Part shown: positions 42,184 to 49,259 of the stretch, one piece after another
Numbering within the stretch: position 1 is the first letter of the stretch
Layout of the letters: the number at the start of each line of letters is the position of its first letter
Assembly (NCBI RefSeq): GCF_014195535.1
Contig: NZ_JACIBY010000005.1
Location: 521,513 to 585,512 of the forward strand
Reading direction: 5' to 3'
Source: Runella defluvii
Lineage (GTDB): Bacteria; Bacteroidota; Bacteroidia; Cytophagales; Spirosomataceae
Length of the DNA: 64,000 nucleotides
Notes under the pieces: model-generated
What the model saw: only the letters and a program-made list of their open reading frames with translations
Database searches by the model: none
What the model was told of the DNA's origin: nothing
Translations under genes and position numbers: made by a program

Positions 42184-43091
42184 TGAACCCAGCCACAAAA
42201 ACGGCCCCTATTTCAGCCAAAAAGCCCCAATTCGACACCGAAAAGTGGATGTGGATTGGAATTCCTGTGACCTTGCTGACCCTCACCTTTGGGTATCTTC
42301 TCATCAAACACGGGTCTGACTTTTCCATCGAGAATTTTAAGGAGGGATTTAATTCTGACTTTGCTTTTTTTCTTCTCGTAGGGATTTTCGCCCAGCTCGT
42401 GGATGGAGCACTAGGCATGGGTTACGGCGCGAGCGCTACTTCCTTCTTGCTTACTTTGGGCGTACCTCCTGCCGTGAGCAGTACCAGTGTTCACTTGTCA
42501 GAAATGTTTACCACGGGTGCGTCAGCCATTTCACATTTTAAGTTTAAAAACATCAATAAAAAGCTCTTTCGTACGCTTTTGATTCCTGGCGTAATTGGCT
42601 CAATAACAGGTGCTTATTTATTATCAGACGTCATCGACGGAAACGTCATTAAGCCGTATATCTCCGCCTACATGGTCGTGCTTGGCTGTATCATCGTCAG
42701 CAAAGGGTTGAAAAAAACCACCGTTAAAAAACCAACCAAGCGTTTGGGAGTATTGGCACTTTTTGGTGGATTTATGGACGCTGTTGGCGGTGGGGGTTGG
42801 GGGCCTATCGTTACCTCTACACTTATCGGTCGCGGACGTGACCCTCGCTACACCATTGGGTCGGTCAATGCGGCCGAATTTGCCGTTGCCTTCGCAAGTG
42901 GCATTACTTTCTTACTTTTTGAAGGAATCAACAGCTGGCAAGTAGTGTTAGGTTTAGTGTTAGGAGGGGTTTTAGCTGCGCCTTTTGGGGCCTATTTGGT
43001 CAACAAAGTCAATCGTAAACCGTTGATGGTCATTGTAGGTTGTTTGGTTATTTTCTTGGGCTTACGCGTAGTTTTAAAAGCGATATTGTAG
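42183..43091 (+). CDS. Sulfite exporter TauE/SafE family protein
   Basis: 302 residues with about eight hydrophobic segments and the TauE/SafE hallmarks: LVDGALGMGYGASATSFLLTLG near 75 and the inverted-repeat counterpart GGFMDAVGGGGWGPIVTSTLIGRG near 195, plus MVIVGCLVIFLGLRVV at the end. The family exports sulfite, sulfonates or related anions. It is the second gene of the sulfur operon (one-base overlap with DUF2490), which supports a sulfite or sulfur-anion transport role. Some Bacteroidota members may import instead; direction is not proven. Confidence 0.88.
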   Translation: MNPATKTAPISAKKPQFDTEKWMWIGIPVTLLTLTFGYLLIKHGSDFSIENFKEGFNSDFAFFLLVGIFAQLVDGALGMGYGASATSFLLTLGVPPAVSSTSVHLSEMFTTGASAISHFKFKNINKKLFRTLLIPGVIGSITGAYLLSDVIDGNVIKPYISAYMVVLGCIIVSKGLKKTTVKKPTKRLGVLALFGGFMDAVGGGGWGPIVTSTLIGRGRDPRYTIGSVNAAEFAVAFASGITFLLFEGINSWQVVLGLVLGGVLAAPFGAYLVNKVNRKPLMVIVGCLVIFLGLRVVLKAIL

Positions 43092-43130
43092 TATAATGTG
43101 TAATTTTGCGACCTAATTTTAAAGAAAATC

Positions 43131-44321
43131 ATGAAACGTCAGACGAAAGCGATTCGTACGCAAACGAAAAAAACGCAGTACCGCGAACATTCAACGCCCC
43201 TTTTTCTTACCTCAAGTTTCTCATTTGAGTCGGCAGAGCAAGGTAAGGCATTGTTTGACGAAACAGAAGAAGGCAATATCTACAGCCGCTTCTCTAATCC
43301 TAGCGTGCAAGAATTTGTGGACAAAGTGTGTATGCTCGAAGGAGCGGAAGACGGCCTTGCCACTGCTACGGGTATGGCAGCCGTTTTCGCAAGTATGGCG
43401 GGCATTCTGAAGTCTGGCGATCACATCATTGCTTGTCGGGCCTTATTTGGGTCAGCACACCAAATTATTACCCAAATTTTTGCCAAATGGGGCATTACCT
43501 ATACCTATTTGGACGCCGATGCTACCGAAGAACAGTGGGAAGCCGCCGTACAACCCAACAGCCGCATGGTTTACCTAGAAACCCCTTCCAACCCTGGGTT
43601 GGAATTGGTGGATTTAGCAATGATTGGCCGTTTGTGCAAAAAACACAAGTTGATATTCAACGTTGACAACTGTTTTGCGACTCCTATCATCCAAACACCG
43701 ATTGATTTTGGCGCCGATTTGGTGGTTCACTCTGCTACCAAATTCATGGACGGACAAGGTCGTGTATTGGGTGGGGTAGTGGTTGGTAAAGCCGAATACA
43801 TCGCTCCTATTCGTTTCTTCTGCCGCCACACGGGGCCGTCGATGTCGCCGTTTAATGCGTGGACATTGAGCAAAAGCCTCGAAACGTTGGAATTGCGCAT
43901 GGAGAAACACAGCCAAAATGCGTTGCAATTGGCCCAAGCACTAGAAGCATTACCAGAAGTGAAAAAGGTCAACTATCCGTTTTTGCCAAGTCATGCCCAA
44001 TATGAGCTTGCCAAAGCGCAAATGAACGCAGGCGGCGCCATTGTCACGATAGAATTGGAAGGTGGTTTTGAACGAGTAAGTGCTTTTATGAAAGCCCTCC
44101 AAATTCCGACCTTGTCGTCAAACCTAGGAGACACCCGTACCATCATTACCAATCCATTTACGACCACTCACTCTAAATTGAAACCCGACGAAAAAGCAGC
44201 CTTGGGAATTACCGAAGGGTTGATTCGTATTTCTGTGGGGTTGGAGTCGATAGAAGATTTAATTGAAGATTTCACGCAGGCGGCGGTAGTAAGTGCAGAA
44301 GTGATTGTTACAAATGTGTAA
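43131..44321 (+). CDS. metZ: O-succinyl/O-acetylhomoserine sulfhydrylase (MetZ-type)
   Basis: 396-residue PLP enzyme of the Cys/Met-metabolism family. The PLP lysine is K204 (VVHSATKFMDGQGRVLGG), and SRFSNPSVQ lies near 44-52. It makes homocysteine from an acylhomoserine and sulfide. The length and the RQTKAIRTQTKKTQYREHSTPLFLTSSF start are typical of the MetZ branch, but MetY cannot be excluded without a tree. It lies third in the sulfur operon, 39 bases after the TauE-type gene, so it should use sulfide produced by this pathway. A 90-base palindromic element follows its stop. Confidence 0.85.
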   Translation: MKRQTKAIRTQTKKTQYREHSTPLFLTSSFSFESAEQGKALFDETEEGNIYSRFSNPSVQEFVDKVCMLEGAEDGLATATGMAAVFASMAGILKSGDHIIACRALFGSAHQIITQIFAKWGITYTYLDADATEEQWEAAVQPNSRMVYLETPSNPGLELVDLAMIGRLCKKHKLIFNVDNCFATPIIQTPIDFGADLVVHSATKFMDGQGRVLGGVVVGKAEYIAPIRFFCRHTGPSMSPFNAWTLSKSLETLELRMEKHSQNALQLAQALEALPEVKKVNYPFLPSHAQYELAKAQMNAGGAIVTIELEGGFERVSAFMKALQIPTLSSNLGDTRTIITNPFTTTHSKLKPDEKAALGITEGLIRISVGLESIEDLIEDFTQAAVVSAEVIVTNV

Positions 44322-44334
44322 AACAACTAATAAA

Positions 44335-44424
44335 CACACCCCGCGGCTAAAGCCGCACCCCTCTCAAGAGGGGAATTTGCACTAATCCCCTCTTGAGAGG
44401 GGTGCCCGAAGGGCGGGGTGTGTG
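44335..44424. repeat. Complex palindromic element (cruciform-like REP)
   Basis: Outer arms cacaccccgc and gcggggtgtg enclose two side hairpins (gcggctaaagccgc and gcccgaagggc) and an inner stem (acccctctcaagagggga with its complement), with a loop of about 11 bases. The two halves are complementary apart from the side hairpins. It sits between metZ and the DUF559 gene, within the sulfur operon. Confidence 0.85.
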
Positions 44425-44436
44425 AAATCAGCAATT

Positions 44437-44820
44437 ATGAAACGTCGTCCGATTATTCCGTATAACCCAAAACTCAAAGAACTGGCCAGGCAACTTCGAA
44501 ATAACAGTACTTTATCAGAAGTTTTGTTATGGTTAGAGTTAAAAGGGAAAAAGATGAGCGGGTTCGATTTTCATCGCCAAAAGCCAATTGATAATTACAT
44601 TGTTGACTTTTTTTGCCATGAGCTAATGCTTGCGATTGAAATTGACGGCATTAGTCATACTTGGGAAGACGTAGCAGTGAATGACGAAATTAGGCAACGC
44701 CAAATTGAAAATTTAGGGATTCGGTTCCTACGATTTGACGATAAAGACATTAAACAAAATATGAGCTTTGTTTTAAATACTATCTCTGATTGGATTGAAG
44801 AACATAAAAACTCATTTTGA
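44437..44820 (+). CDS. DUF559 endonuclease-domain protein
   Basis: 127 residues from the ATG at 44437; the frame's GTG at 44422 lies within the palindrome. The sequence fits the DUF559 group of Vsr-like restriction-endonuclease folds: helix with E28 (TLSEVLLWLELKGKKMSGFDFHRQ), then D57 (YIVDFFC), E68/D70 (LAIEIDGISH) and H74, matching the D-(x)n-ExD/E pattern of a metal-dependent nuclease. It is unlike the surrounding metabolic genes and is immediately preceded by a 90-base palindrome. It is on the same strand as cysH, 39 bases upstream, so it may be cotranscribed. Substrate and role are unknown. Confidence 0.85.
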   Translation: MKRRPIIPYNPKLKELARQLRNNSTLSEVLLWLELKGKKMSGFDFHRQKPIDNYIVDFFCHELMLAIEIDGISHTWEDVAVNDEIRQRQIENLGIRFLRFDDKDIKQNMSFVLNTISDWIEEHKNSF

Positions 44821-44859
44821 TAAATTACACTAAATGAACTATTTATTGTATTAAGTCTC

Positions 44860-45573
44860 ATGACATCCACCGAAACACATAGTACCGAATCGTTGCTAGA
44901 CCAAATTGAAGGCAAAACGGAAGTCGAAATTCTTCGCCTTTTGTCTGAGCTTTTTCCTGGACAAGTGGCGTTTTCGAGTAGCTTGGGCTACGAAGACCAA
45001 GTCATCACCGACATGATTTTGGCCAACGGCATCGACATTCGCATTTTTACCCTTGATACGGGGCGGATGTTTCCAGAAAGCTACACGACCCTGCAAAAAA
45101 CCAACAATCGCTACGACACCAAACTAGAGGTATTTTTTCCTCAGAGCGCAGGTGTTGAGAAATTACTCACTGAAAAAGGGCCACTTAGCTTCTACGAATC
45201 CGTCGAAAACCGCAAAGAGTGTTGTTTTATTCGTAAAGTTGAACCCCTTAACCGTGCGCTCAAAGGCGTAAAAGTGTGGGTAACGGGTATCCGTGCCGAG
45301 CAGTCAAACAACCGCACAGGAATGCAAGCCATCGAGTGGGATGGAGGGCATGAGTTATTCAAATACAACCCTTTGCTTGCTTGGAGTTTTGACGAAGTAA
45401 AGCAATACGTAAAAGCCCACAATGTCCCCTATAACCCGCTGCACGACAAAGGGTTTGTGAGCATCGGCTGTGCTCCTTGTACCCGTGCTATTCTCGAAGG
45501 AGAAGACTTCCGTGCTGGCCGTTGGTGGTGGGAAGACGAAAGTAAAAAAGAGTGTGGGTTGCACGCCAGATAA
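44860..45573 (+). CDS. cysH: Assimilatory APS/PAPS reductase (4Fe-4S type)
   Basis: 237 residues. Reduces activated sulfate to sulfite with a thioredoxin-type donor. The 4Fe-4S cluster cysteines are visible: C121-C122 (KECCFIRKVEPL) and C204/C207 (GCAPCTR). C-terminal catalytic C232 is in KECGLHAR. Bacterial enzymes with these extra cysteines generally accept APS rather than PAPS, which agrees with the lack of an APS kinase (cysC) here. The upstream nuclease gene and palindrome interrupt the operon. It is followed by cysD with no terminator between. Confidence 0.93.
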   Translation: MTSTETHSTESLLDQIEGKTEVEILRLLSELFPGQVAFSSSLGYEDQVITDMILANGIDIRIFTLDTGRMFPESYTTLQKTNNRYDTKLEVFFPQSAGVEKLLTEKGPLSFYESVENRKECCFIRKVEPLNRALKGVKVWVTGIRAEQSNNRTGMQAIEWDGGHELFKYNPLLAWSFDEVKQYVKAHNVPYNPLHDKGFVSIGCAPCTRAILEGEDFRAGRWWWEDESKKECGLHAR

Positions 45574-45625
45574 CCAAACGCTCTTCGATTTAAACGTAAA
45601 TTATCCAATTCAGACACGATACATC

Positions 45626-46558
45626 ATGTCAAATATTCAAAGTTTATCCTCCGAAGCCCAACGTCAGGATTACCTCGACCAACTCGAATCGGAAGCCATC
45701 TACATCATGCGCGAAGTAGCGGGTCAATTTGAGCGTCCAGCATTGTTGTTTTCGGGCGGTAAAGATTCTATTACACTGGTACGCCTTGCCCAAAAGGCAT
45801 TTGCACCAGGCAGAATTCCTTTCCCCTTGGTTCATATCGATACAGGCCACAACTTCCCCGAAGCAACTCAATACCGCGATTGGATGGCCAATGAAGTGGG
45901 AGCGAAGTTGATTGTACGCCAAGTAGAAGATACCATCAAAGCCAAAGGCTTAAAAGAACCAACGGGTAAAAACGCCAGCCGCAACTGGCTTCAAACCTTT
46001 ACGTTGCTCGATACCATCGAAGAATTTGAATTCGACGCTTGTATCGGTGGTGCTCGCCGCGACGAAGAGAAAGCCCGCGCCAAAGAGCGTATTTTCTCCT
46101 TCCGTGATGAGTTTGGTCAGTGGGATCCTAAACGCCAACGTCCTGAACTTTGGAATTTGTTCAACGGAAAAATTAGCAAAGGCGAAAACGTACGTTGTTT
46201 CCCTATCTCTAACTGGACCGAATTGGACGTGTGGGCGTACATTGAGCGCGAAAAAATTCCGTTACCAAGCATTTATTTCTCGCACCAACGCGAAATGATT
46301 TTGCGCGACGGAAACTTGCTTGCCAACGCCGATTTTATCTACAAAGATGATTCCGACGTGATTGTTACCAAAACCGTCCGTTTCCGTACCGTAGGTGACA
46401 TGACTTGTACGGCTGCCGTTGAATCAGAAGCCAGTACCATTGAACAAGTAGTGGCCGAAATCAAGGCGACACGCATCAGCGAACGCGGCGAAACGCGTAT
46501 CGACGACCAGCAAACCGAAGCGGCCATGGAAGACCGCAAAAAGGGAGGATATTTTTAG
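45626..46558 (+). CDS. cysD: Sulfate adenylyltransferase subunit 2
   Basis: 310 residues from the ATG at 45626 (MSNIQSLSSEAQRQDYLDQL), the usual length for CysD. The longer open frame overlaps cysH and is unlikely. The PP-loop ATP site is LLFSGGKDSITLVRLA, followed by FPLVHIDTGHNFPEATQYRD and later GGARRDEEKARAKER, MILRDGNLLA and CTAAVESEASTIEQVVAEI. With CysN it forms ATP sulfurylase, making APS from sulfate and ATP. It lies 52 bases after cysH. A small hairpin separates it from cysN. Confidence 0.94.
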   Translation: MSNIQSLSSEAQRQDYLDQLESEAIYIMREVAGQFERPALLFSGGKDSITLVRLAQKAFAPGRIPFPLVHIDTGHNFPEATQYRDWMANEVGAKLIVRQVEDTIKAKGLKEPTGKNASRNWLQTFTLLDTIEEFEFDACIGGARRDEEKARAKERIFSFRDEFGQWDPKRQRPELWNLFNGKISKGENVRCFPISNWTELDVWAYIEREKIPLPSIYFSHQREMILRDGNLLANADFIYKDDSDVIVTKTVRFRTVGDMTCTAAVESEASTIEQVVAEIKATRISERGETRIDDQQTEAAMEDRKKGGYF

Positions 46559-46572
46559 AATGTCGAATTTTT

Positions 46573-46618
46573 GAGTGCAGAATGACGAATGAAAAACCAT
46601 ATTCGACATTCTGCACTC
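46573..46618. repeat. Hairpin in the cysD-cysN gap (GTGCAGA/GTCGA repeat family)
   Basis: Arms gagtgcagaatgacgaat (46573-46590) and attcgacattctgcactc (46601-46618), one mismatch, 10-base loop. The sequence resembles the linkers between the palindromic repeats at 33083-33250 and 58060-58095. It could slow or attenuate transcription into cysN. Confidence 0.6.
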
Positions 46619-46659
46619 TGAACTCGACACTTTATGCTCGACATTAAAAATTTGAACTA

Positions 46660-47907
46660 ATGGACATTCTAAGATTTATAACCGCAGGTAGTGTTGATGA
46701 CGGGAAAAGTACCCTCATCGGACGCTTGCTTTACGATACAAAAAGTATTTTGGCTGACCAACTGGAAGCCGTCGAAAAAGCCAGCAAAACACGCGGAGAT
46801 GGCGAAATCGATCTTGCGCTGTTGACCGACGGCTTGCGCTCGGAACGCGAGCAAGGCATTACCATCGACGTGGCCTACAAGTACTTCCAAACGCCTAACC
46901 GTAAGTTTATCAGCATTGATGCCCCAGGGCATATTCAGTACACGCGCAACATGGTGACGGGTGCTTCCAATGCTGACTTGGCCATTATCTTGATTGATGC
47001 CCGCCAAGGAGTCGTTGAACAAACGCGCCGCCACTCGCTGATTGCGTCGATGTTGGGTATTCCGCACATCGTGGTGGCCGTCAATAAAATGGACTTGGTG
47101 GGGTATTCGGAAGATACGTTCTTGCAAATTGCGCAAGAATACCAAAAACTCGCCGACAAATTGGCCATCAAAGACCTCAAAATCATTCCTGTAAGTGCCT
47201 TGGCAGGGGATAACATTGTGGATAAGTCGGAGGCGATGCCTTGGTACACGGGCGAAACCATGCTTCATTTCTTGGAAAATGTAGATGTGCAGCACGATTT
47301 GAACCTCAACGACGCTCGTTTCTCGGTACAGTACGTAATTCGCCCTCAAACCGAGGAGCTACACGATTACCGTGGCTATGCAGGACGTGTACAGAGTGGC
47401 GTATTCCGCAAAGGCGATACCATTACCGTTTTCCCGTCTGAACAAACGTCGAAAATCGCTAAAATTGAAGTGTATGGGCAAGAAGCTGAGGAAGTTTCGG
47501 CGCCTCAATCAGCGACAATATTACTCGAAACCGACGTTGACATTAGCCGCGGAGACTTAATCAGTGGCACAGGTAACTCCCCCGTCCTTAGTCAAGACGT
47601 AGAAGCAACGATTTGTTGGATGGACGACCGCAAAGAGCTAAAAGTTGGCAATAAATACACCCTTCAACACGGTACGACTCGGGTTCGTTGTTCGGTAAAA
47701 GGCATCGAATACCGCGTGGATATTAGCAATTACGACCAATTGGAAGACATCGAAAGCCTCAAGCTTAACGATGTCGCTAAGATTGTTCTCCGCACAGCCA
47801 AGCCTATCGCTTACGACGCCTATCAAACCAACCGCGCCAACGGTGCGGCCATTTTGATTGACGAAACCTCTAACGTAACCGTAGGGGCTTGCATGGTAGA
47901 AGCGTAA
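46660..47907 (+). CDS. cysN: Sulfate adenylyltransferase subunit 1 (GTPase)
   Basis: 415 residues, GTPase subunit of ATP sulfurylase. G1 is GSVDDGKSTLIGRLLYDTK (about 9-27), G3 is DAPGHIQYTRNMVTGAS and G4 is NKMDLVGYS; EF-Tu-like domains 2 and 3 follow. GTP hydrolysis drives APS synthesis together with CysD. No CysC (APS kinase) domain is fused at the C-terminus. It is the last gene of the operon, with a terminator hairpin right after it. Confidence 0.94.
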   Translation: MDILRFITAGSVDDGKSTLIGRLLYDTKSILADQLEAVEKASKTRGDGEIDLALLTDGLRSEREQGITIDVAYKYFQTPNRKFISIDAPGHIQYTRNMVTGASNADLAIILIDARQGVVEQTRRHSLIASMLGIPHIVVAVNKMDLVGYSEDTFLQIAQEYQKLADKLAIKDLKIIPVSALAGDNIVDKSEAMPWYTGETMLHFLENVDVQHDLNLNDARFSVQYVIRPQTEELHDYRGYAGRVQSGVFRKGDTITVFPSEQTSKIAKIEVYGQEAEEVSAPQSATILLETDVDISRGDLISGTGNSPVLSQDVEATICWMDDRKELKVGNKYTLQHGTTRVRCSVKGIEYRVDISNYDQLEDIESLKLNDVAKIVLRTAKPIAYDAYQTNRANGAAILIDETSNVTVGACMVEA

Positions 47908-47924
47908 GAAGTTCTATTTTATAC

Positions 47925-47959
47925 AAAGCCATTCTTTCCACTACGGAGAGAATGGCTTT
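47925..47959. terminator. Bidirectional terminator, cysN / LytTR gene
   Basis: Perfect 11-base stem aaagccattct (47925-47935) with agaatggcttt (47949-47959) and a T-rich tail. Converging genes flank it. Confidence 0.75.
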
Positions 47960-47972
47960 TTCATTTTTACGG

Positions 47973-48311
47973 CTATTTTCTGAGACGAATGGGTTTGGTA
48001 CCCACCGTTTTTTTAAACTCACGCCACCGTCGCCGAGAAACCGTCAAAGTGATACTCTCAAAAAACGTTACTTCTCGTTCTCCTTGCTCGAATTGCAAGC
48101 TATTGGCGGCATTTTTGTGAATAGCGTATTTGCGGCTGATGCGTATAAACATCCCTTCGGGTAGTCGCTCCATTAAGAAACCAATGCTTTTAGAAAGCAA
48201 CACAGCAGGCCGATTTCGGTAATAGACAAAGGTATAATTGCCTTCACCCTCAAAGTACAGGATGTCTTCCAACAACAATTGGGTGCGGTCGGTGAGTGGA
48301 AAAAGAGACAT
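47973..48311 (-). CDS. Stand-alone LytTR DNA-binding protein
   Basis: 112 residues consisting of one LytTR domain (FPLTDRTQLLLEDILYFEGEGNYTFVYYRNRPAVLLSKSIGFLMERLP..FIRISRKYAIHKN). There is no receiver or sensor domain. The core shows the family's strand-turn-strand pattern and the (FxRI)..KYAIHKN segment; compare ..FARIHHSYIINIDYI in the response regulator at 52976. It starts only 3 bases after the C1q-like gene's stop on the same strand, so it is cotranscribed with the surface-protein genes. By inference it is a local repressor, activator or feedback regulator of this cluster. Confidence 0.87.
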   Translation of the reverse strand: MSLFPLTDRTQLLLEDILYFEGEGNYTFVYYRNRPAVLLSKSIGFLMERLPEGMFIRISRKYAIHKNAANSLQFEQGEREVTFFESITLTVSRRRWREFKKTVGTKPIRLRK

Positions 48312-48314
48312 GGT

Positions 48315-49247
48315 TTAATATATTTTATAGCCCCTAAATTGAGTATCTCCGCCCGTACCGTTTACGTACAAAAGGATTGGCGTGTTACTTTCGTTGCTTT
48401 GTACAATGCTAAAAACTATTCTATCCCCTTGACTCAACTTTACCGACTCTACAAAATTCTGATGTGCCACAGCCAATCCCAGTCCGTTGATTTTGTAATC
48501 AAAGTGCATTTGGCGAATGAGCGTCCCGTTTTGATAGAGAGCAAAACGGAGTTTGCCTTGTTCGATGGCAGGGTTGTTTCCCACCCGACCTAATGACAGT
48601 TTGCATTCAAAACGATACAATCCCGAGGACGGTATGGTTATTTCTCCCGCCAAAGGATTCAACATAGACCCATCGTCCCAGTTTTCGGTAAAACCTGAAA
48701 GTACGTTTTCTGTATTATGAGCAAGGGTAATCGACGACGCATAGGTAGCTTCAAAGCCCACTTGAGGGTTTTGAACAACATCAACCCACATCGGCGAGGT
48801 ATTTCCTAACGTCATCAACACTTGGCCTACCGCTCCCGACGACCCCGACACCACCAACGGCCCCGTGAGGCGAAGTCCCGAACCTGCATTGAGCCTGCTA
48901 CTCATCGTAATGTCGCCAGTACTGCCGCTGATAAGCATCCGCGAAAGGGTATTGGTGCGAAATTCCAAGTCGGAGGTAGTATTAGACGTCCCTATGGTAA
49001 GCGTGGTCGGGGTGGTTTGTACGTACCCTTTCAAAAGGCCATTGTTGTAATAGGCCGCAAAAGGATTAGAAGCCCCGTCAATGCGCATAGCTTCGCCCGA
49101 TTTGTTGATGTGCAGCGGAATGGCGGGGTTGGTACTTGGGCCAATTCCGATAGAATTTGGCAAAGTGGTTACTTGTCCAACGGCCGAAGTAAGTGCCACG
49201 CACCAACCCCAGAAAGCGAGCGTAAAAATGGAAGAATAGTTTTTCAT
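48315..49247 (-). CDS. Secreted protein, possible C1q/TNF-like C-terminal domain
   Basis: 310 residues with a signal peptide (about 1-25, ending VGQ). The N-terminal half has Thr/Ser/Gly-rich short strands (GPSTNPAIPLHINKSGEAMRIDG, TIGTSNTTSDLEFRTNTLSRMLISGSTGDITMSS), resembling phage-tail-fibre-like modules. The C-terminal 150 residues (about 160-310: VGFEATYASSITLAHNTENVLSG, AGEITIPSSGLYRFECKLSLGR, GKLRFALYQNGTLIRQMHFDY) look like the C1q/TNF jelly-roll: a beta-sandwich with the aromatic-rich GxYxFxxxL pattern. That call is by pattern only. It begins 12 bases after the adhesin-like gene and precedes the LytTR gene by 3. Confidence 0.7.
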   Translation of the reverse strand: MKNYSSIFTLAFWGWCVALTSAVGQVTTLPNSIGIGPSTNPAIPLHINKSGEAMRIDGASNPFAAYYNNGLLKGYVQTTPTTLTIGTSNTTSDLEFRTNTLSRMLISGSTGDITMSSRLNAGSGLRLTGPLVVSGSSGAVGQVLMTLGNTSPMWVDVVQNPQVGFEATYASSITLAHNTENVLSGFTENWDDGSMLNPLAGEITIPSSGLYRFECKLSLGRVGNNPAIEQGKLRFALYQNGTLIRQMHFDYKINGLGLAVAHQNFVESVKLSQGDRIVFSIVQSNESNTPILLYVNGTGGDTQFRGYKIY

Positions 49248-49259
49248 GTGAGTGGTGGA

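Noticed and set aside
44422..44436. GTG start for the DUF559 gene
   Set aside because: It lies in the palindrome arm; the ATG at 44437 gives the family-like N-terminus.
46669..47349. Long minus-strand open frame (226 aa)
   Set aside because: It lies wholly within cysN, which has clear G motifs, and has no family-like content.
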